Assembly (NCBI GenBank): GCA_010015675.1
Contig: ML977004.1
Location: 208,655 to 272,654 of the forward strand
Source of the DNA: Byssothecium circinans
Lineage: Eukaryota; Ascomycota; Dothideomycetes; Pleosporales; Massarinaceae
Direction of reading: 5' to 3'
DNA: 64,000 nucleotides
Shown in pieces: positions 35,703 through 48,011 of the stretch; position 1 is the stretch's first letter; each line of letters starts with the position of its first letter. The notes beneath the pieces were generated by a model that was given only the letters and a program-made list of their open reading frames with translations, was not told the DNA's origin and did no database searches. Both the position numbers and the translations under genes were made by a program.

Positions 35703-37016
35703 TCAGCACCCGCCCCTAAAAATATCCCTCAAACTCCTCGCCTCCCTCCCCTCCTGTACCTCCCCAACCCACCCCATAATCCGCTCAAACAGCAACTCAT
35801 TATCCAAATGCTGCATCGCCAGCTCAAAATCCGCCTTCACCTTACTCTTCCCAAAAATCTCCTCCCACTCCGGAAACACACTCCGCATCTCCTCAACAAA
35901 CCTCACACGAAGAAGCGCCTTCTCCCACTCCTCCAAACGCTGCCAGTACAATTCATCCAGCTCCTCTTCATCATCCTCGTCGTCTTTGTACATGTACTCG
36001 CTCTGCTCGGGTTTCTGTGAGCGACGTGGGCCGTGTAGGAAAGCGGGGAATTGGCAGGAGTACCAGGGGGGGGACGTGTGTATGCATTCCCAGTCTATGA
36101 TACCGGTGAGGTTTCCCTCGGCATCGACGAGCATGTTCTGCTTGTTGAGGTCGTGGTTGTGCAGGACGAAGACGTCGTCGGCATCGGGGAAGACACGGGG
36201 AAGTAAAGCGGTGAGTTTTATAGCGGCATGCTTGACGCAGGTAGCGGCTACATGGTCGTAGTCTTCTGCGGCGATGGAAGGATCTGTGAGCACTTTCTCA
36301 GAATCGTTGATGTAGAGTTGTAGACGCGCGGCGAGCTATTCACGGCTGGAATGGAAGGGTCCGCGGGAAACGTTGCGGTGCGTGAGGTGGTCGCTGAGGA
36401 AGAAGGGGAGGGACACGGTCTCGCTGAGACAGTATTTCTTGCCTTCGATGGAGACGCTGAGGGGTTTGTCATCGGAAGCGATGCTCGAGAGGTTTTCGTA
36501 CGTATATACGCTACCGATTCGTTTGAAGCGCCGCTGGTGAAGCTGCGCTATGTACTTGACGGTCTGGCAGACGAGCTCTTCTTTCTTTTCCCAGCTGACC
36601 TGATGCCATCGACCTTCCAGTGTCTCGCCTGGTACGAGATCCATGATCATCCATTCGAAACCTAGCTCGTTGTCGAAGCGAGCATCGTATTTGAGTACCC
36701 GTGGAAGCGGAATCTCCGTAAGTTCACGGACGAGCTCGATGGTTGCAATTTCGCTGAATGTTCGCATGTGAGGATGAACTGGCAAAGCGACGCGCATGAT
36801 GCATGTCATTCCGTTCTCATCGGCCCACTTTATGGTGTAGACCTTGTTAATGGAGCCTTCAGCTAAGAACGCGACCTCGCATTCTGTGTCATCAGGTATC
36901 GCAAGTTCGCGCTTGATGATTTGCCTGATGACCTGCTTGTCGGGCTCGACTGTCCATGTGGGTTGCGGGCCGAAGAAGACCTCGTCGTAATCCCACTCGA
37001 GGCCAGGCTGTTCCAT
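35703..37016 (-). pseudogene. APH-like phosphotransferase gene interrupted by one in-frame stop
   Basis: One open frame of 437 residues is broken only by a TAG at 36338-36336; the same frame continues on both sides. The N-terminal half has the kinase-like nucleotide-binding lobe (EGSINKVYTIKW, then CIMRVALP, then ELTEIPLPRVLKYD, then MDLVPGETLEGRW). Past the stop come the catalytic loop HNHDLNKQNM (H-x-D-x4-N) and the metal-binding IIDWE, so the upstream product alone would lack the active site. Family members phosphorylate small molecules or are uncharacterised fungal kinases. The stop most likely replaced a tryptophan codon (SRE-W-LAARL is usual). It could also be a sequencing error, or be read through. 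Confidence 0.8.
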
Positions 37017-37261
37017 GGCGACGCAGTTGGTGGTTGCAGGAAGTGGTAGCTACAGAGTCATTATTTTACAGGACGAGCGCTCTAATTCACTGTGGCTTTA
37101 CAATGACTAATGCTGTTCACTTTATGTAAGTTGTGCTACTATTTGAATGCAGCATTGAATAATTATAGCTAACGTCGTGAATAGTTGGCTACTACTTGAA
37201 GGCGATCAGCATAACTTTTGTCTCCGAGGCAACGGCCATGGAATTTGGGTACGGGGTCTTA

Positions 37262-37309
37262 CAAGCACACTTCCTTCTTCTATTGCAAGCACACTTCCTT
37301 CTTCTATTG
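37262..37309. repeat. Perfect 24-bp tandem duplication
   Basis: Two adjacent identical 24-mers beginning CAAGCACACTTCC lie upstream of a small plus-strand ORF. Probably a recent slippage product. Confidence 0.9.
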
Positions 37310-37426
37310 TCAGCACAGTTCCACACCGCACAATGAACCAACAATGCTGCTACCACCAACTGCTACCACCAACGCTTAAACCTACCAAGCACCAATAACA
37401 ATCAATACTGACAGCAAGGAAAGACC

Positions 37427-37783
37427 ATGGGCCGCTCTCCAAAGGACATCATTCTCGAGTGGATCGACTATATCCCTGACAGCAAACTAGTGGGTACATT
37501 CTCTAACCGGATCTACAAAGACTCAGAAATGCGGTTGGATAGTTATATCACTGGTGAGCCGGGCAGTCCTCAGTGCTTCAACCTTCAGGTGCAGATCAAT
37601 AACAAATGTAAGAACTGGTCTTTGAGAAGGCTGGCAGTGTACTTGGTGGCTATTGCCTTGATGCCGTGCGACGAGCCGTGGACGCCAGAGAAGGTCATGA
37701 TGGAGCTGAAGAAGACGCATATCGGTGGTCATATCTTTCATCACCGATATGTAAGGGGGATCTCGAAAAATTGGGGATTGTAA
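37427..37783 (+). CDS. Small hypothetical protein
   Basis: An uninterrupted frame of 118 codons starting in a good context (ACCATGG). The predicted product is mixed charged/hydrophobic, with three cysteines (PQCFN, NKCKN, MPCDE) and a His cluster (HIGGHIFHHR). I recognise no family. No signal peptide or membrane segment. It lies in an accessory-looking stretch next to a broken gene and could be a fragment of something larger. Confidence 0.35.
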   Translation: MGRSPKDIILEWIDYIPDSKLVGTFSNRIYKDSEMRLDSYITGEPGSPQCFNLQVQINNKCKNWSLRRLAVYLVAIALMPCDEPWTPEKVMMELKKTHIGGHIFHHRYVRGISKNWGL

Positions 37784-37973
37784 CGAGGGCGGCCAGCCTG
37801 GGCACAATCTTCGTCACCCCTAAAACAGCCGGTAAGCTACGTGACAGCTCCCAGGCTCCCCTTTCCACAGTATCGTAGCTAGATTTGTAGACGTCTGAGC
37901 AGTAGAAGTGTCTTCATCCGTATTAGCATATTTACAGGACCACATAACTACTTTGCCTCTCTTCTGTGCATGC

Positions 37974-39132
37974 TCATATTGAGTTCGGCTTGTACTCTTC
38001 CATGCCCTTCGTCTTCCCCCAATTCCACACCGTCTTCTCCCAATCCGGGGCTAGGAAGAGCCAAATCCAACTCACCAGCCACTGTCCTATTGTATCTTTG
38101 ACGATGCTGTCCCTCGGTATACCGCCCATGGCGCTCAATCGCATAAGATCGCCCAGAAAGCTTGTCGCGCTCGAATAACGGCCGGCTTCGAGACCCTTGA
38201 TTGCGCCCACTGCGGCATCGTAGGGGGATTGCTCCTCATCCGACTCCTCGATCTTCTTAGTGACTGCGGGCTTCGTGAGCTGTTCATTCGCGTGGCCTGG
38301 GGAGATGATGGTTGCAGGAAATACGGAGTGAACAGCTACGTCGAACGGAGCGGGTTGGTAACCATTGTTATTGTTTGTGCCACGGCGGGCGCCGTTGTAG
38401 AGATTGATTTCCATGCGGAGACCGTCACATAGGGAACGCATGGCGGTTTTGGCAGGGGAATACCCGCTGTATCCTGTGACGTTGATACAAGCGAGGACGG
38501 ATGATGTGAAGATGAGGTGGCGCACTGGCTGTGGTTTCGTTCCCTTCTCTTGCGGCGCGTACGGTGTCTCTGGGTACAGCCACGCCTTCAAAGTGTGATG
38601 TGCGAGATACGTTGCTGCCCAGTAGTTCATGTCCATCTGTGACCTCAAAGTCTCCATCTTGCAGTCAAGGAACAGTCCTGGTGTGGAGCTCCCTGCATTT
38701 GCCCACACAACCTCAGGCACAACACCATTGTTCCAGGCTGTTGCTTCCTTGAGCAGGCGGGCGTTCTCGCTTTCGACAGTTACGTCGGCGGATATAATGT
38801 GGAAGCGCTGGGTGGACGGGTGCTTCGCGGCAGCTTGTGCGTACTCCATTGCGGACTGAAGCTTCTCGACGTTGCGCGCGACGAGTATAACATTTGCGCC
38901 GCGCTCAGCGAGGAGTTTGGCAACCTCCATGCCCATGCCTTGCGAGGCACCAGTGAGGAGGACTGTCTTCCCGATTCATTAGCCATTAGTTCATACCTCA
39001 ATTCAGAAAAGGCCATACCAGCCCATCCACCTCGAACTTATTCCCCCACGAGAGGAAACCCATGATATCCAGACTAATGTAGCCGACGATAAGTAACAGC
39101 ACAGCAGTGAGTACCAGGGCCCACGAGTCCAT
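37974..39132 (-). CDS. TSC10: 3-ketodihydrosphingosine reductase
   Basis: Two exons (39132-39019 and 38966-37974) give 368 residues. Exon 1 encodes an N-terminal membrane anchor (LVLTAVLLLIVGYISLDIMG). The join produces the Rossmann motif VLLTGASQGMGMEVA. Further short-chain dehydrogenase landmarks are NAG in WANAGSS, the catalytic serine in FTSSVLA, and Y-x3-K in YSGYSPAKTAMRS. A C-terminal hydrophobic segment (WLVSWIWLFLAPDW) follows. The enzyme reduces 3-ketosphinganine to dihydrosphingosine with NADPH at the ER, the second step of sphingolipid synthesis. It is divergent from UTP3 with only 208 bp between starts. Confidence 0.9.
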
Positions 39133-39340
39133 GGCAAGTGTAGGAGAATAAGAAGAACGAGAGACTACAATAAGTCCCCAATTGGCAGTCAAGTCGTCGG
39201 GGTTGGAGGAGAGGTGGTGGTTATTGTCATCTTAGTCAGCTACTCTAAATTTTAGCTCCAAAGCTTATCCATCCCCGCTGCCCGCGAAATTTTTGGATTC
39301 GCAAAACGCTGCTCGTCAACTCACTTTTGCGACACTCACC

Positions 39341-41359
39341 ATGGGAAAGAAAAGAAAAGCCGGTGGCCGCTACGGCGAGTCCAAGACACCCAAAGAAGAA
39401 AACTCGAAGCTTGCGATTAGCACCTACGAAGACGTCGCCGATTCCGAGGACGAATTCCTCATCAACCGCGATAAGATACTGCTCGACGAAGGGCCAGCGG
39501 CGAAGAAGCTGAGGAAGTGGAAGGAGGAGGGTATGTCATTAAAATCTTGCCTATGGTACGAATAATACTCATCGATTCATGTAGACAAATTCCTCGAACC
39601 ATCCGACGAAGAAGTGCTCGACTATCGCGGTCTCGATGACGAAGAGGAAGAGGACGAGGACGATTTCGATGCGGAAGAAGGCGCAGAAGCTAGCGAGGAT
39701 GATGTGGAGGATCGCAAGAAGGATATAGACGGAGACGAGGACATGGAGGGCTGGGGACCGTCAAAGAAGGATTATTACAACGCGGATACCATTGAGACAG
39801 AGCAGGATGCGCTGGATGAAGAGGCCGAGGCTCGGCGCCTGCAGAAGAAGCAGCTACAGGCGATGACTGAAGCAGACTTTGGGTTCGATGAAGACGAGTG
39901 GTTAGGGCAGGATGGCGACAAGGGCGCAGTCTCTGGCGTGGTCACGGAAGTTCTGCCCCAACTACAAATTACAGACGACATGGGCGAGGCGGAGAAGCTG
40001 AAGATACTTAGGACGCGATACCCAGAGTTTGAGCACGTCTCCAACGAGTTCCTCAGACTACAGCCTCTCCACGACGAGCTGGCTGCTGCTGCCAACGTTG
40101 CCGAGCGACTCATCAAATCACGCGCCGCGAAGTCAGAGACGAAGAGCGCAGAATCTCTACCGACACCTGTGGCGGTGACCAAGTACCGCGCTTGCGCAGC
40201 ATACTTGGCTGCCATGTCCATGTACTTTGCCATTCTAGGATCAACAGCGACCGACGATAGTTCAGCTGTGATCGCCATGGATCCAGCCGAGCTACACGAT
40301 CACCCAGTGATGGAAAGCCTGCTCAAGTGCCAGCAGCTTTGGAACAAGGTGGAGAGCCTGCCGGTCGCAGATCCTATGGTCAAAGCGTCCAACAACGACG
40401 ATTTGTCTGTGATCGAGGAAGATGCGCCGGGCTCAGAGGTCGCTGTTGGCCCTACTCTGAAATCCAAGGATAGGAAATCCAAGAGGACGAAGGCTGAACG
40501 TGCAGCCGAGCTCGCACAGGCCAAATCCGACGCTCGCCGGGCGGAGAAGCTGCGCCAAACCGAACAAGAGCTCGCATCTCTTGCAGCCCTGACAGACAAG
40601 AAGGCACAAAAGGCATCCAGGAAGAAGAAGGTCGAGCAACCCAAGGTCAACCTCCTCAACCCCGACGACTCCGACTTCGGCGAAGAAACCGAGCTCACCG
40701 CTCACGAACTCGCCGAAAAAGCACGGAAGAAGAAGTCACTACGGTTTTACACCTCCCAGATTGCACAAAAGGCCAACAAGCGCGATGCCGCCGGTAAGGA
40801 CTACGGCGGCGACGCCGATATACCTCACCGCGAGCGTCTAAAAGACCGACAAGCACGCCTACAAGCCCAAGCCGAAAAGAAGGGACAAAATGTAGACAAG
40901 GGTCCAGGAGTCCCACTCAGCGAAGGAGGTGAAAGCTCTGGCGACGATGCTGACGATGCCCAACCCAACCCCAACGACTTCGAAGACGCCGAGGGCTACT
41001 ATGACATGGTTGCCGCACGCAGCACGGCTAAGAAGCAGGACAAACTAGACCGCGCCGCCGCCTACGCACTCGCCGCAAAGGAAGGTGGTATCGTCGTCCC
41101 TGAGGAAAGCATTGGCGAAGACGGCCGGCGTCAAATCACGTATGCAATCGAGAAGAATAAGGGGTTGACACCGCATCGAAAGAAGAGCGTGAGGAACCCT
41201 AGGGTGAAGAAGAAGCTAGCGTTTGAGGCAAAGAAGAAGAAGTTGAAGAGTATTAAGCCGGTGTTTGATGCTGGGAAGAGGGCTAGTGGGGCGGCGAACT
41301 ATGGGGGCGAATTGACGGGAATCAAGAAGGGGTTGGTGAGGGCGAGGAGGTTGGGGTAG
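39341..41359 (+). CDS. UTP3: Sas10/Utp3 small-subunit processome protein
   Basis: Two exons (39341-39530 and 39585-41359) give 654 residues. The protein begins with a basic MGKKRKAGG, then acidic runs (EEEEDEDDFDAEEG), a Sas10/Utp3 domain in the middle (about residues 210-310, YPEFEHVSNEFLRLQPLHDEL onwards), a lysine-rich coiled region, and the conserved Sas10 C-terminal domain (ITYAIEKNKGLTPHRKKSVRNPRVKKKLAFE). It works in the nucleolus in the U3 snoRNA-containing processome for 18S rRNA maturation. The start is the ATG in CACCATGG; in-frame sequence upstream is not conserved-looking. Confidence 0.95.
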
Positions 41360-43054
41360 AGTGGGGGGCTGATAGCGCTTGATGTTTGATGTGTGTGCTT
41401 GAAGCACTTGAGGGGAGAAAGGCGTGTATGAGATTGTGGTCCGGCATGGTTTGAAATCACATGAAATGGACTGTGATAGATATGCCGCCCGGTCCGTTTA
41501 TGACGAGCATCTCCGTCCTCCCACTCCAACTCGGTGTATACAAACACTCGCCAATCCCAATAAGCTTTGCTTTCAATTTTACCTTGAGACAGTCTAGTCG
41601 AATCCAAAACGTTCCACCTCAATATCCCAGCCTTCAGAGTCCCCTCGCGCCCAATTAATAAAGCACATATTAAGTAGTTATAAACTTCCGAGTGTTCAAG
41701 TTCGCTTTCTCAATTGAACTCTTTTGTCCCTTCCCCATCTACACTGTACACCCGTTTCTTCCCCCGGTATGCATGCACGATTGATCAGTCAACGATTCAT
41801 CCGCTACCTACCGGTATCCCAGGTCCCAATCCGCATTTAAAGTTCAAAGTTTCAAACTAAGCCCTAGCCTAAGCAGCAGCCAGCTCTGCTAGCTACCTCG
41901 TACGGAGCTGTCACAAGGTCCACAGACCCGAAGGCGTAAATCGCGGCCGTACGTGACAGCTCGCTCCTCTCTATGAAATGCTCCGGCGACAACTCCGGTG
42001 GGGCCACAAGACGCATTTCATCCCATCGCATCCCGTCCCATCCTATCCCCATCCACGTCGCAGTACATATGTCTTACTAGCTGCGAACCAACCCAACCAA
42101 TCACACGCCTCCACAGCGCCGAAGGGAGCCTCGAATGCTCGGCTAGGTGAGTCCGTGTTCACGTGGCCGTTTCTCAGCGGGCGCGGGCACGGGCGTAGCA
42201 AGCAAGCATGCATACGTGGACATGCTTTTCTCTTCTTCTGGCCTGGGGTGTACCGATGTGGAAAATCGGGGAATCGGGAGAGGGTGAGAATTTGTTTGCA
42301 AGGTACTCGCCGCTGAGCGTCGCTCATATACAGTTAGTTGGGTTGATCGAAACGCTACCTAGGTCCATGTATCATTATTTGCTTGAATAAGATACCATGC
42401 GTACTTTCCCCCAAATTATATCCAACGTTTGGAAACTACCTACCGTCACGGTACATACCTTATGTATCATTGCTGTATGCACGGCACCTACCTGACTACC
42501 TATCTACTCAACGCAGCGAAGAAAGAGAAGAAGAAGAAACGATTGAAGAACTACAATTGACTCTGTAGAAATGAATTACCATTAGAATGCTTACTTTTGC
42601 AACATATCTGTTTGTTTGTTTTGCGCTACCTTTTGTATTATGATAATTGCAAGCGAGGTTGGGTTGGACCCTGAGGACCGACCGCCTTTCGTTACGAGCC
42701 TCCAACGTCATTCTTTATATATACCATCACACACAACCACCAGCAACTTATCCGTACAACACACCACACCACACCACACGTCCCATTACATAACCGCTCC
42801 CTTTGATTGAAACAACCACGCCAACCAAACGAATAACAATCGCGGACCCATCCTATAGACTGATCCAGCTGAAGAACAAGCGAGCCAACGAGCGAATCGA
42901 ATCCTGCGGGAGACAGCGGCCGTAAATATCAGGTCACGCATCCACAACTGCAACTGCAGCTGCAGCTGCACCTGGACTTGGAATTGGAGCCTCCTTCCTT
43001 CCCCCTCTCTCACACACACGCCTCAATTCACACCTCTTCACTTTCACTTTAAAC
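41360..43054. other. Intergenic region
   Basis: About 1.7 kb without a supported gene. Contains small low-complexity patches: CATCCC-type near 42.03 kb, an ACACC run near 42.76 kb and a CAGCTG run near 42.95 kb. Likely the promoter of the luciferase-domain gene plus the UTP3 3' flank. Confidence 0.65.
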
Positions 43055-44075
43055 ATGGAAGCTCGAGCTCTCCTCCCCAACCACCACCTCCACCAGAAAC
43101 CCAACAACACAGGCACAAGCACAAGCACAAGCACAATGCTCAACCTCCCCCCCGCGATCCTAGACACGTTCCTCACGCCCACAACCCTCCACGTCGTCTC
43201 TCTAACCCTTACCCTCATCCTGCCAGTCCTCACATTCCTCTACATTCGCCGGGACTACAAAGGTACGCAACCCTCAATCCCCCAACTACACACAGAGAAA
43301 AATAACAACCCCCCCTCAAAAAACAGCCTTCCTCTCTCTCGGTCCAGGCGGCACCCCCCCAACCCCCCTGGGCTACACAAAGCTCAAACTCCTCTCCATC
43401 CTCTGCCTCCGGGACCCCACCCACCCCCTCCCCATACCTCCCCATTTCCGCCCTCAAAAGGGCTACCTCAGCAGCCTGCCTCCACGCCGCGGCCCGCGTC
43501 CTCTAGTCCGGGGCATCGCACCTCAGCGCCAGCAATCGCAGCGCTCCGAGCCACAAGTCTACAAAGCCCTCGTGGGCGCTATGCGGCGACTCATCGCCGA
43601 CCCGGCCAACTGCCTGCTGGAGAGGACGAGTTGTTTCGAAAAGCATTCCTCTGGGATCTTTGCCGCGACACCGATTACGCGGACGTGTGGCGGGGAGGTG
43701 TGTCATGCGCATCCGTCGGATGGGTCCATGCATACGACATTGCACCCCGCAGATGTGAAGATTGTGCTGGAGATGGGGTGGGGGGAGCGGCATCCGTTAG
43801 CGAGGGGTGGGTGGTGCAGACGGTTTGTTCCAAGGGAGTTTGTGTTGATCTACGCTCCCAGGGATGTCGAGGAAGTGGAGGTGGTGATGAGGGTTGTGGG
43901 GGCGGCGGTTTGGTGGGTTGCGGGGATTGATGTGCTGAAGGACGGCGCGGAGAGGAGGGACTCGGAGGCTGGGGTGGAGGGCGCCGTGAGGTTGAGGGAG
44001 GTGGACGGGTGTAAGGTTTGTGGGTTGCAGGTTTGTGGGACCAAGGGCGTGGAGAAGATGACTGGGGATGCGTGA
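43055..44075 (+). CDS. Luciferase-domain (PF17648-type) protein
   Basis: Two exons (43055-43262 and 43327-44075) give 318 residues. A hydrophobic helix near residues 45-65 (LTLTLILPVLTFLYIRRDY) is followed, across the splice, by AFLSLGPGGTPPTPLGY. The C-terminal domain has the family blocks SCFEKHSSGIF, GGEVCHAHPSDGSMHTTLHP and GWGERHPLA, with several conserved-looking histidines. The fungal proteins with this domain are uncharacterised; the name comes from the domain family and does not imply light production. An in-frame ATG at 43136 (MLNLPP) may be the true start, as the upstream T/S-rich part looks like leader. Intron 43263-43326. Confidence 0.85.
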
Positions 44076-44388
44076 GTGGAGCGTGTCTGAACGCGTTAGA
44101 TGATCAAAGTGAACAATGAGATGCGGAATGTCGGCTTCGAAATGTGTCTTACGGGCGTGGGGAATTCGGGGGAAATTTGTATTGGCAACCATTAGCGAAA
44201 AGGAAAATGGGAGTTGGGGCGTTTGAAGGGTAAAAAGCTTGTCGTATATCTGATTCCCTAACGCTAGTCATCTTCTCCAACAATCTCAACCCGGATATCT
44301 AAACCATGCCTGCATCAAAGTCAGCTCATCCCTCATATCGCTCTCACCCCTCAAGTGAAAACTCACCACATCCCTTCCCCCTCCCAAT

Positions 44389-44928
44389 CTACTTCCCCCC
44401 ACCCTTAACCCACCCAGCATACTCCCTCCTCTTAGCCCTAACATCCCAAAAACCCCTCCTACCCTCCCCACCATCGAATCCCAAAAAAGCAAAAGAGTCT
44501 CCCTCACTAAGCACCTCTTCCCCTTCCCTTGTCCACCTGCCCTCGCCCCTGCGGCCCTCGCGCTCCATCTTGCCGGCCCATTGCGCCCAGTGGATGGGCC
44601 GGAGGGCAGGGGACGAGAGCACGATGCCGGCGCTGAGGAGGAGGGTGGAGAGGAGGAGCTCGAGGGTTATGTCGGTGGGGAGGGGGGTGTGGGAGGTAGT
44701 GGTTGTGGTTGTGTGTTCGTGGGTGGAGTATACGCTGGTGTGTGCGGTGTTAGTTTGGTAGCGTTTGTGTGGGGGTAGGAGTTGGAGGAAAGGCGCAGGG
44801 TGGTGGAGGATTTGGATGGTGGTGAGGGAGATGATGTTTGCATGTTAGGTTAGGAGGGAAGTGTGTGCTTACGCGTGCGTCAAGAAGAGTAGGCCGATAG
44901 CATTTAGCACCGTGCTGAATACTGCCAT
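44389..44928 (-). CDS. EMC5: ER membrane protein complex subunit 5 (MMgT family)
   Basis: Two exons (44928-44873 and 44734-44389) give 133 residues. Exon 1 encodes MAVFSTVLNAIGLLFLTHA, the first membrane helix. Exon 2 continues VYSTHEH, the second helix ITLELLLSTLLLSAGIVLSS, then ALRPIHWAQWAGKMEREG, which is the family signature, and a soluble C-terminal tail. EMC5 is a subunit of the ER membrane insertase EMC; the family is also annotated as membrane magnesium transporter. The 138-nt intron is supported by reconstitution of LTHAVYSTHEH. A longer upstream open frame (to 45252) lacks family features and is not used. Confidence 0.87.
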
Positions 44929-45824
44929 ATTGAAACTTCCAAGGTTTCTGGTTCTGGTTTCTGGGGATGCTCTTGTGCGAATATTGGTGAAGCCTTGCTG
45001 TTCCGAAGGGACAGTAGCAGAGTCCTTTGCGGCGAGAAATTGAGTTTGGGATTTGGGTGACAAGTCCCGCCGGCAATTGTTGGGCCGATGAGGGTAAAGG
45101 GTGGTAGGAGTCCGGTGTGAGAGCTGAGGCGCGGCGCGAAGAGTGGTGATGTCGTTGACGGGAAGGTGCGATACGGCAGATATCTTGGCATTGGGCGTTC
45201 CCAAATGAAGGTTGGTCAGCGGGGTCACGTGGTATATGGCTCTCCAGGGCACGATACATGTACTCCAGTCTTGTCTACCTATGGAGGTAGATTACCAACC
45301 TACAATACCCTTACGGAGCATTTCGCAAAATGCAGGTCAAATCATCATAGAAGGGATAGGTCTCCTTGAGCGATCCATATACTGTATCTAGTACCAATAG
45401 ACTTAAAGTATCCGCTCACAGCCGCTTGCACAGACAACATTGAAAAATCAAGTTATATTACAAGAAAAAGGTACAACACAACATCGCACTAGATAGCACT
45501 GTAAATCGGAAGGGGGATGACTTCTAGCAAGCGAAAAGTCCCTGCTTCGGGCAGCACACGCTCACTTTCCAACAATATAACGAGGGAGGGAATTTTTTTA
45601 ATATCCTGGAAAGCCATAAGAGACCATGACATACTACACATGCTCCGTTCTTCCAGTACCCCTCATCCATATCGCCATCCCTCCCACGTAATCATTCCGA
45701 CGTAGATTAATCAAGACATGGCAAACGGGCCGCATTAACCACCAACAACACCCAGCAGTAAGAATAAGAAAAAAATTGAAGAGTGGTATAAAGCGCGTCT
45801 CTAAGAGGGGCAAGGGAAGTGGGG
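44929..45824. other. Intergenic region
   Basis: EMC5 upstream region followed by the 3' flank of the ammonium transporter. An open frame runs upstream of EMC5 in frame but has no recognisable content. Nothing else seen. Confidence 0.6.
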
Positions 45825-47618
45825 TTATGCACGATGGGCCCATTCGGCGAGCTGGTTCGACGAGTCGACGGAGTCTTGGTTCTTCTCGTGGACACCCATG
45901 GCGGAAGCATGTTGTTCGAGAGAGTGAGTGGACATGCCCTCGTCGGCATCGTCATCGGCAAGCTTGACGTCGCGTGTAAGCTCGACATAGTCGTACTGTA
46001 GCTGAGTGTTAGCTTTTGCTCTGTTGAGAAGAGTGGTGGTTAAGACTTACGGCGAACTCGCCAATCTCGACATCGTCGATACCGAGAATTTCTTCCTCTT
46101 CACTCACGCGAAGCTTGAAGATGGGCGCGAATTTTCCGAGGAAATCAAGGCAGCCTAGGATGAGGCAGGTTCCGCCGAAGGAATATGCGGCGCCCGCAAC
46201 GGAGTCGGCTAGCTGGTAGCCGAGCTGGATCCAGTTGTGGTTAAGGAAGCCACCGGGGATGACGGTGTAGCCATCAAGATGTGCAATGTAGTCGCTGGAG
46301 AATGGATTAGCTTGATGGGTACTGTAAATCTGGGATGGTCACTTACGCAGCAAAGAAGGCGGTCAGGATGTTACCGACCAAACCGCCAACACCGTGAACA
46401 GCGAAAATGTCGAGTGCGTCGTCGCAGCGCAAGAAGTACTTGAGCTTGGTCGCGTAGTTGCACATGATGCCTCCGCAAACACCAAAGATCACAGCGGCCC
46501 ACGCAGGGACATATCCGGAGCCTGGTGTAATGCACACGAGGCCTGCAATGACTCCTGAGCAGAATCCCACAGTCGACCATTTTCCCTCGAGACGGTAGTC
46601 AACAAGGCACCAGGTGATGCCGCCAACGCAAGCGGCGAGATTGGTGACAATGGCGGCCATCACGGCGCGAAGGTTGGCAGAGAGCGCCGAGCCGGCGTTG
46701 AAGCCAAACCATCCGACCCACAGAAAGACGGTTCCGGTGACGATGTGCGTAACGTTGTGGGGACGGTAGTTGAGTTCTTGGGTACCGTGACCCCTTCGCT
46801 TTCCGAGCATGTACGAGTAGGCGAGAGCTGCGCAGCCAGACGCAATGTGGACAGGTGTACCACCGGCAAAGTCGAGGCCACCTTTCTTATAGACCCAGCC
46901 ATTGGGGTTCCACGTCCAGCAAGCAATCGGGTCATATATGACGGTTGTCCAGATAAACATGTAGATTATGCAGGGGAGCATCCTGCCACGTTCGGCAACC
47001 GCACCCACGGCCAGGGCGACGCTGTACTCTGGTTAGCTTGATCGCAAAGGTTGCAGCTGGTTGACGTACGTGATGGCAGCGAACATGCCCTGGTAGAGAC
47101 AGAAAAGGAGATCGGGAATCCGGGCACTTCCAACAGAGGGGGCACCAAGGACATTTTTCAAGCCAAAGTTGTCGAGAGCGCCAATGAATTTGCCCGCTTT
47201 ATGCGAGAATGCCAATGAGTAACCCCAGAAGAACCATTGGAACGAGACAACAGCCGTTGACATTACTGAAAGCCATAGCAGCGATAATGCAGACTTTCGA
47301 CGTGCGAGGCCCGAGTAGAAAAAGCTGACGTAGCGTTAGTTGCTTGTCATGTACGATATATCGAAGGTGCTTGCATACCCAACTCCTGGGATCATAAGAA
47401 GCACAAGCGCGGTAGATGTGAGCACCCAAGCGATGTCGCCAGGCTATGCAGAGTTAGTAGCTGATGCACGGCCCGTGGTGCGGGGACCTCACGTTGTAGA
47501 ATACATTGAGATTGTATAAGAGCGAATCTCCACCCGTGGCTATTGTGGTGTTCCCAAAGGCCTCCAGCGGCAGCGTGGTATCGAGACCGCTCGAGCTGGG
47601 CACGATAGGCTCCGACAT
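45825..47618 (-). CDS. Ammonium transporter (Amt/Mep family)
   Basis: Six exons (47618-47493, 47443-47379, 47324-47070, 47021-46347, 46294-46051, 45995-45825) give exactly 511 residues with about eleven membrane spans. Visible landmarks are GDIAWVLTSTALVLLMIPGVGFFYSG, DPIACWTWNPNGW, the first pore histidine in GGTPVHIASG, GWFGFNAGSAL and the second pore histidine in AVHGVGGLVGNIL. A cytoplasmic tail follows, including EEEEILGIDDVEIGEFAYDYVEL. It imports ammonium across the plasma membrane. Fungal relatives are normally induced by GATA factors under nitrogen limitation. A MITE carrying such motifs starts 394 bp upstream of the start codon. Confidence 0.95.
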
Positions 47619-47785
47619 GTTCGCGTTGAAGGACAGGCAGGCAGTAAGAAAAGAAGAGAAGAAGTGTTGAATGAGTGGACGCCTACTTCACATTCAGAGG
47701 GTCGTGAATGTCCGTGGCAAGCAGGTGATCGCTCAGAGACAGCAAACGCAAGGAAGCGTGCGGTGCGTGGCAGAGGAAGGGTTTA

Positions 47786-47799
47786 TACAGTAGAGGGCC
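47786..47799. repeat. Orphan copy of the MITE terminal sequence
   Basis: Fourteen bases identical to the left outer end of the nearby MITE, including its TA target dinucleotide (TACAGTAGAGGGCC). No matching right end is seen close by apart from the intact element. It could be the remnant of an older insertion. Confidence 0.55.
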
Positions 47800-48011
47800 A
47801 GATGAGGTCGATGTCGAGATGGAGCACAGGGACGCGAACGCGGGCCCACAGCAGGGGAGGGGATATGAATATTATGTATCTATAGGCCGGCGGCGGACAT
47901 TGCGCCCCAACGGTTGGCTTGGACCGACCTCTCTCGACGGCTCGGACGCAGGGCTGGACCCCGGAATGTCAGCGGTGGGGGTGTGAGAGAGGGTGAGGGT
48001 GAGGCGAGGTA

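Noticed and set aside
44929..45252. N-terminal extension of EMC5 from the upstream in-frame ATG
   Set aside because: Family members start at the MAVFST-type sequence; the extension shows no conserved features and would hide the first membrane helix.
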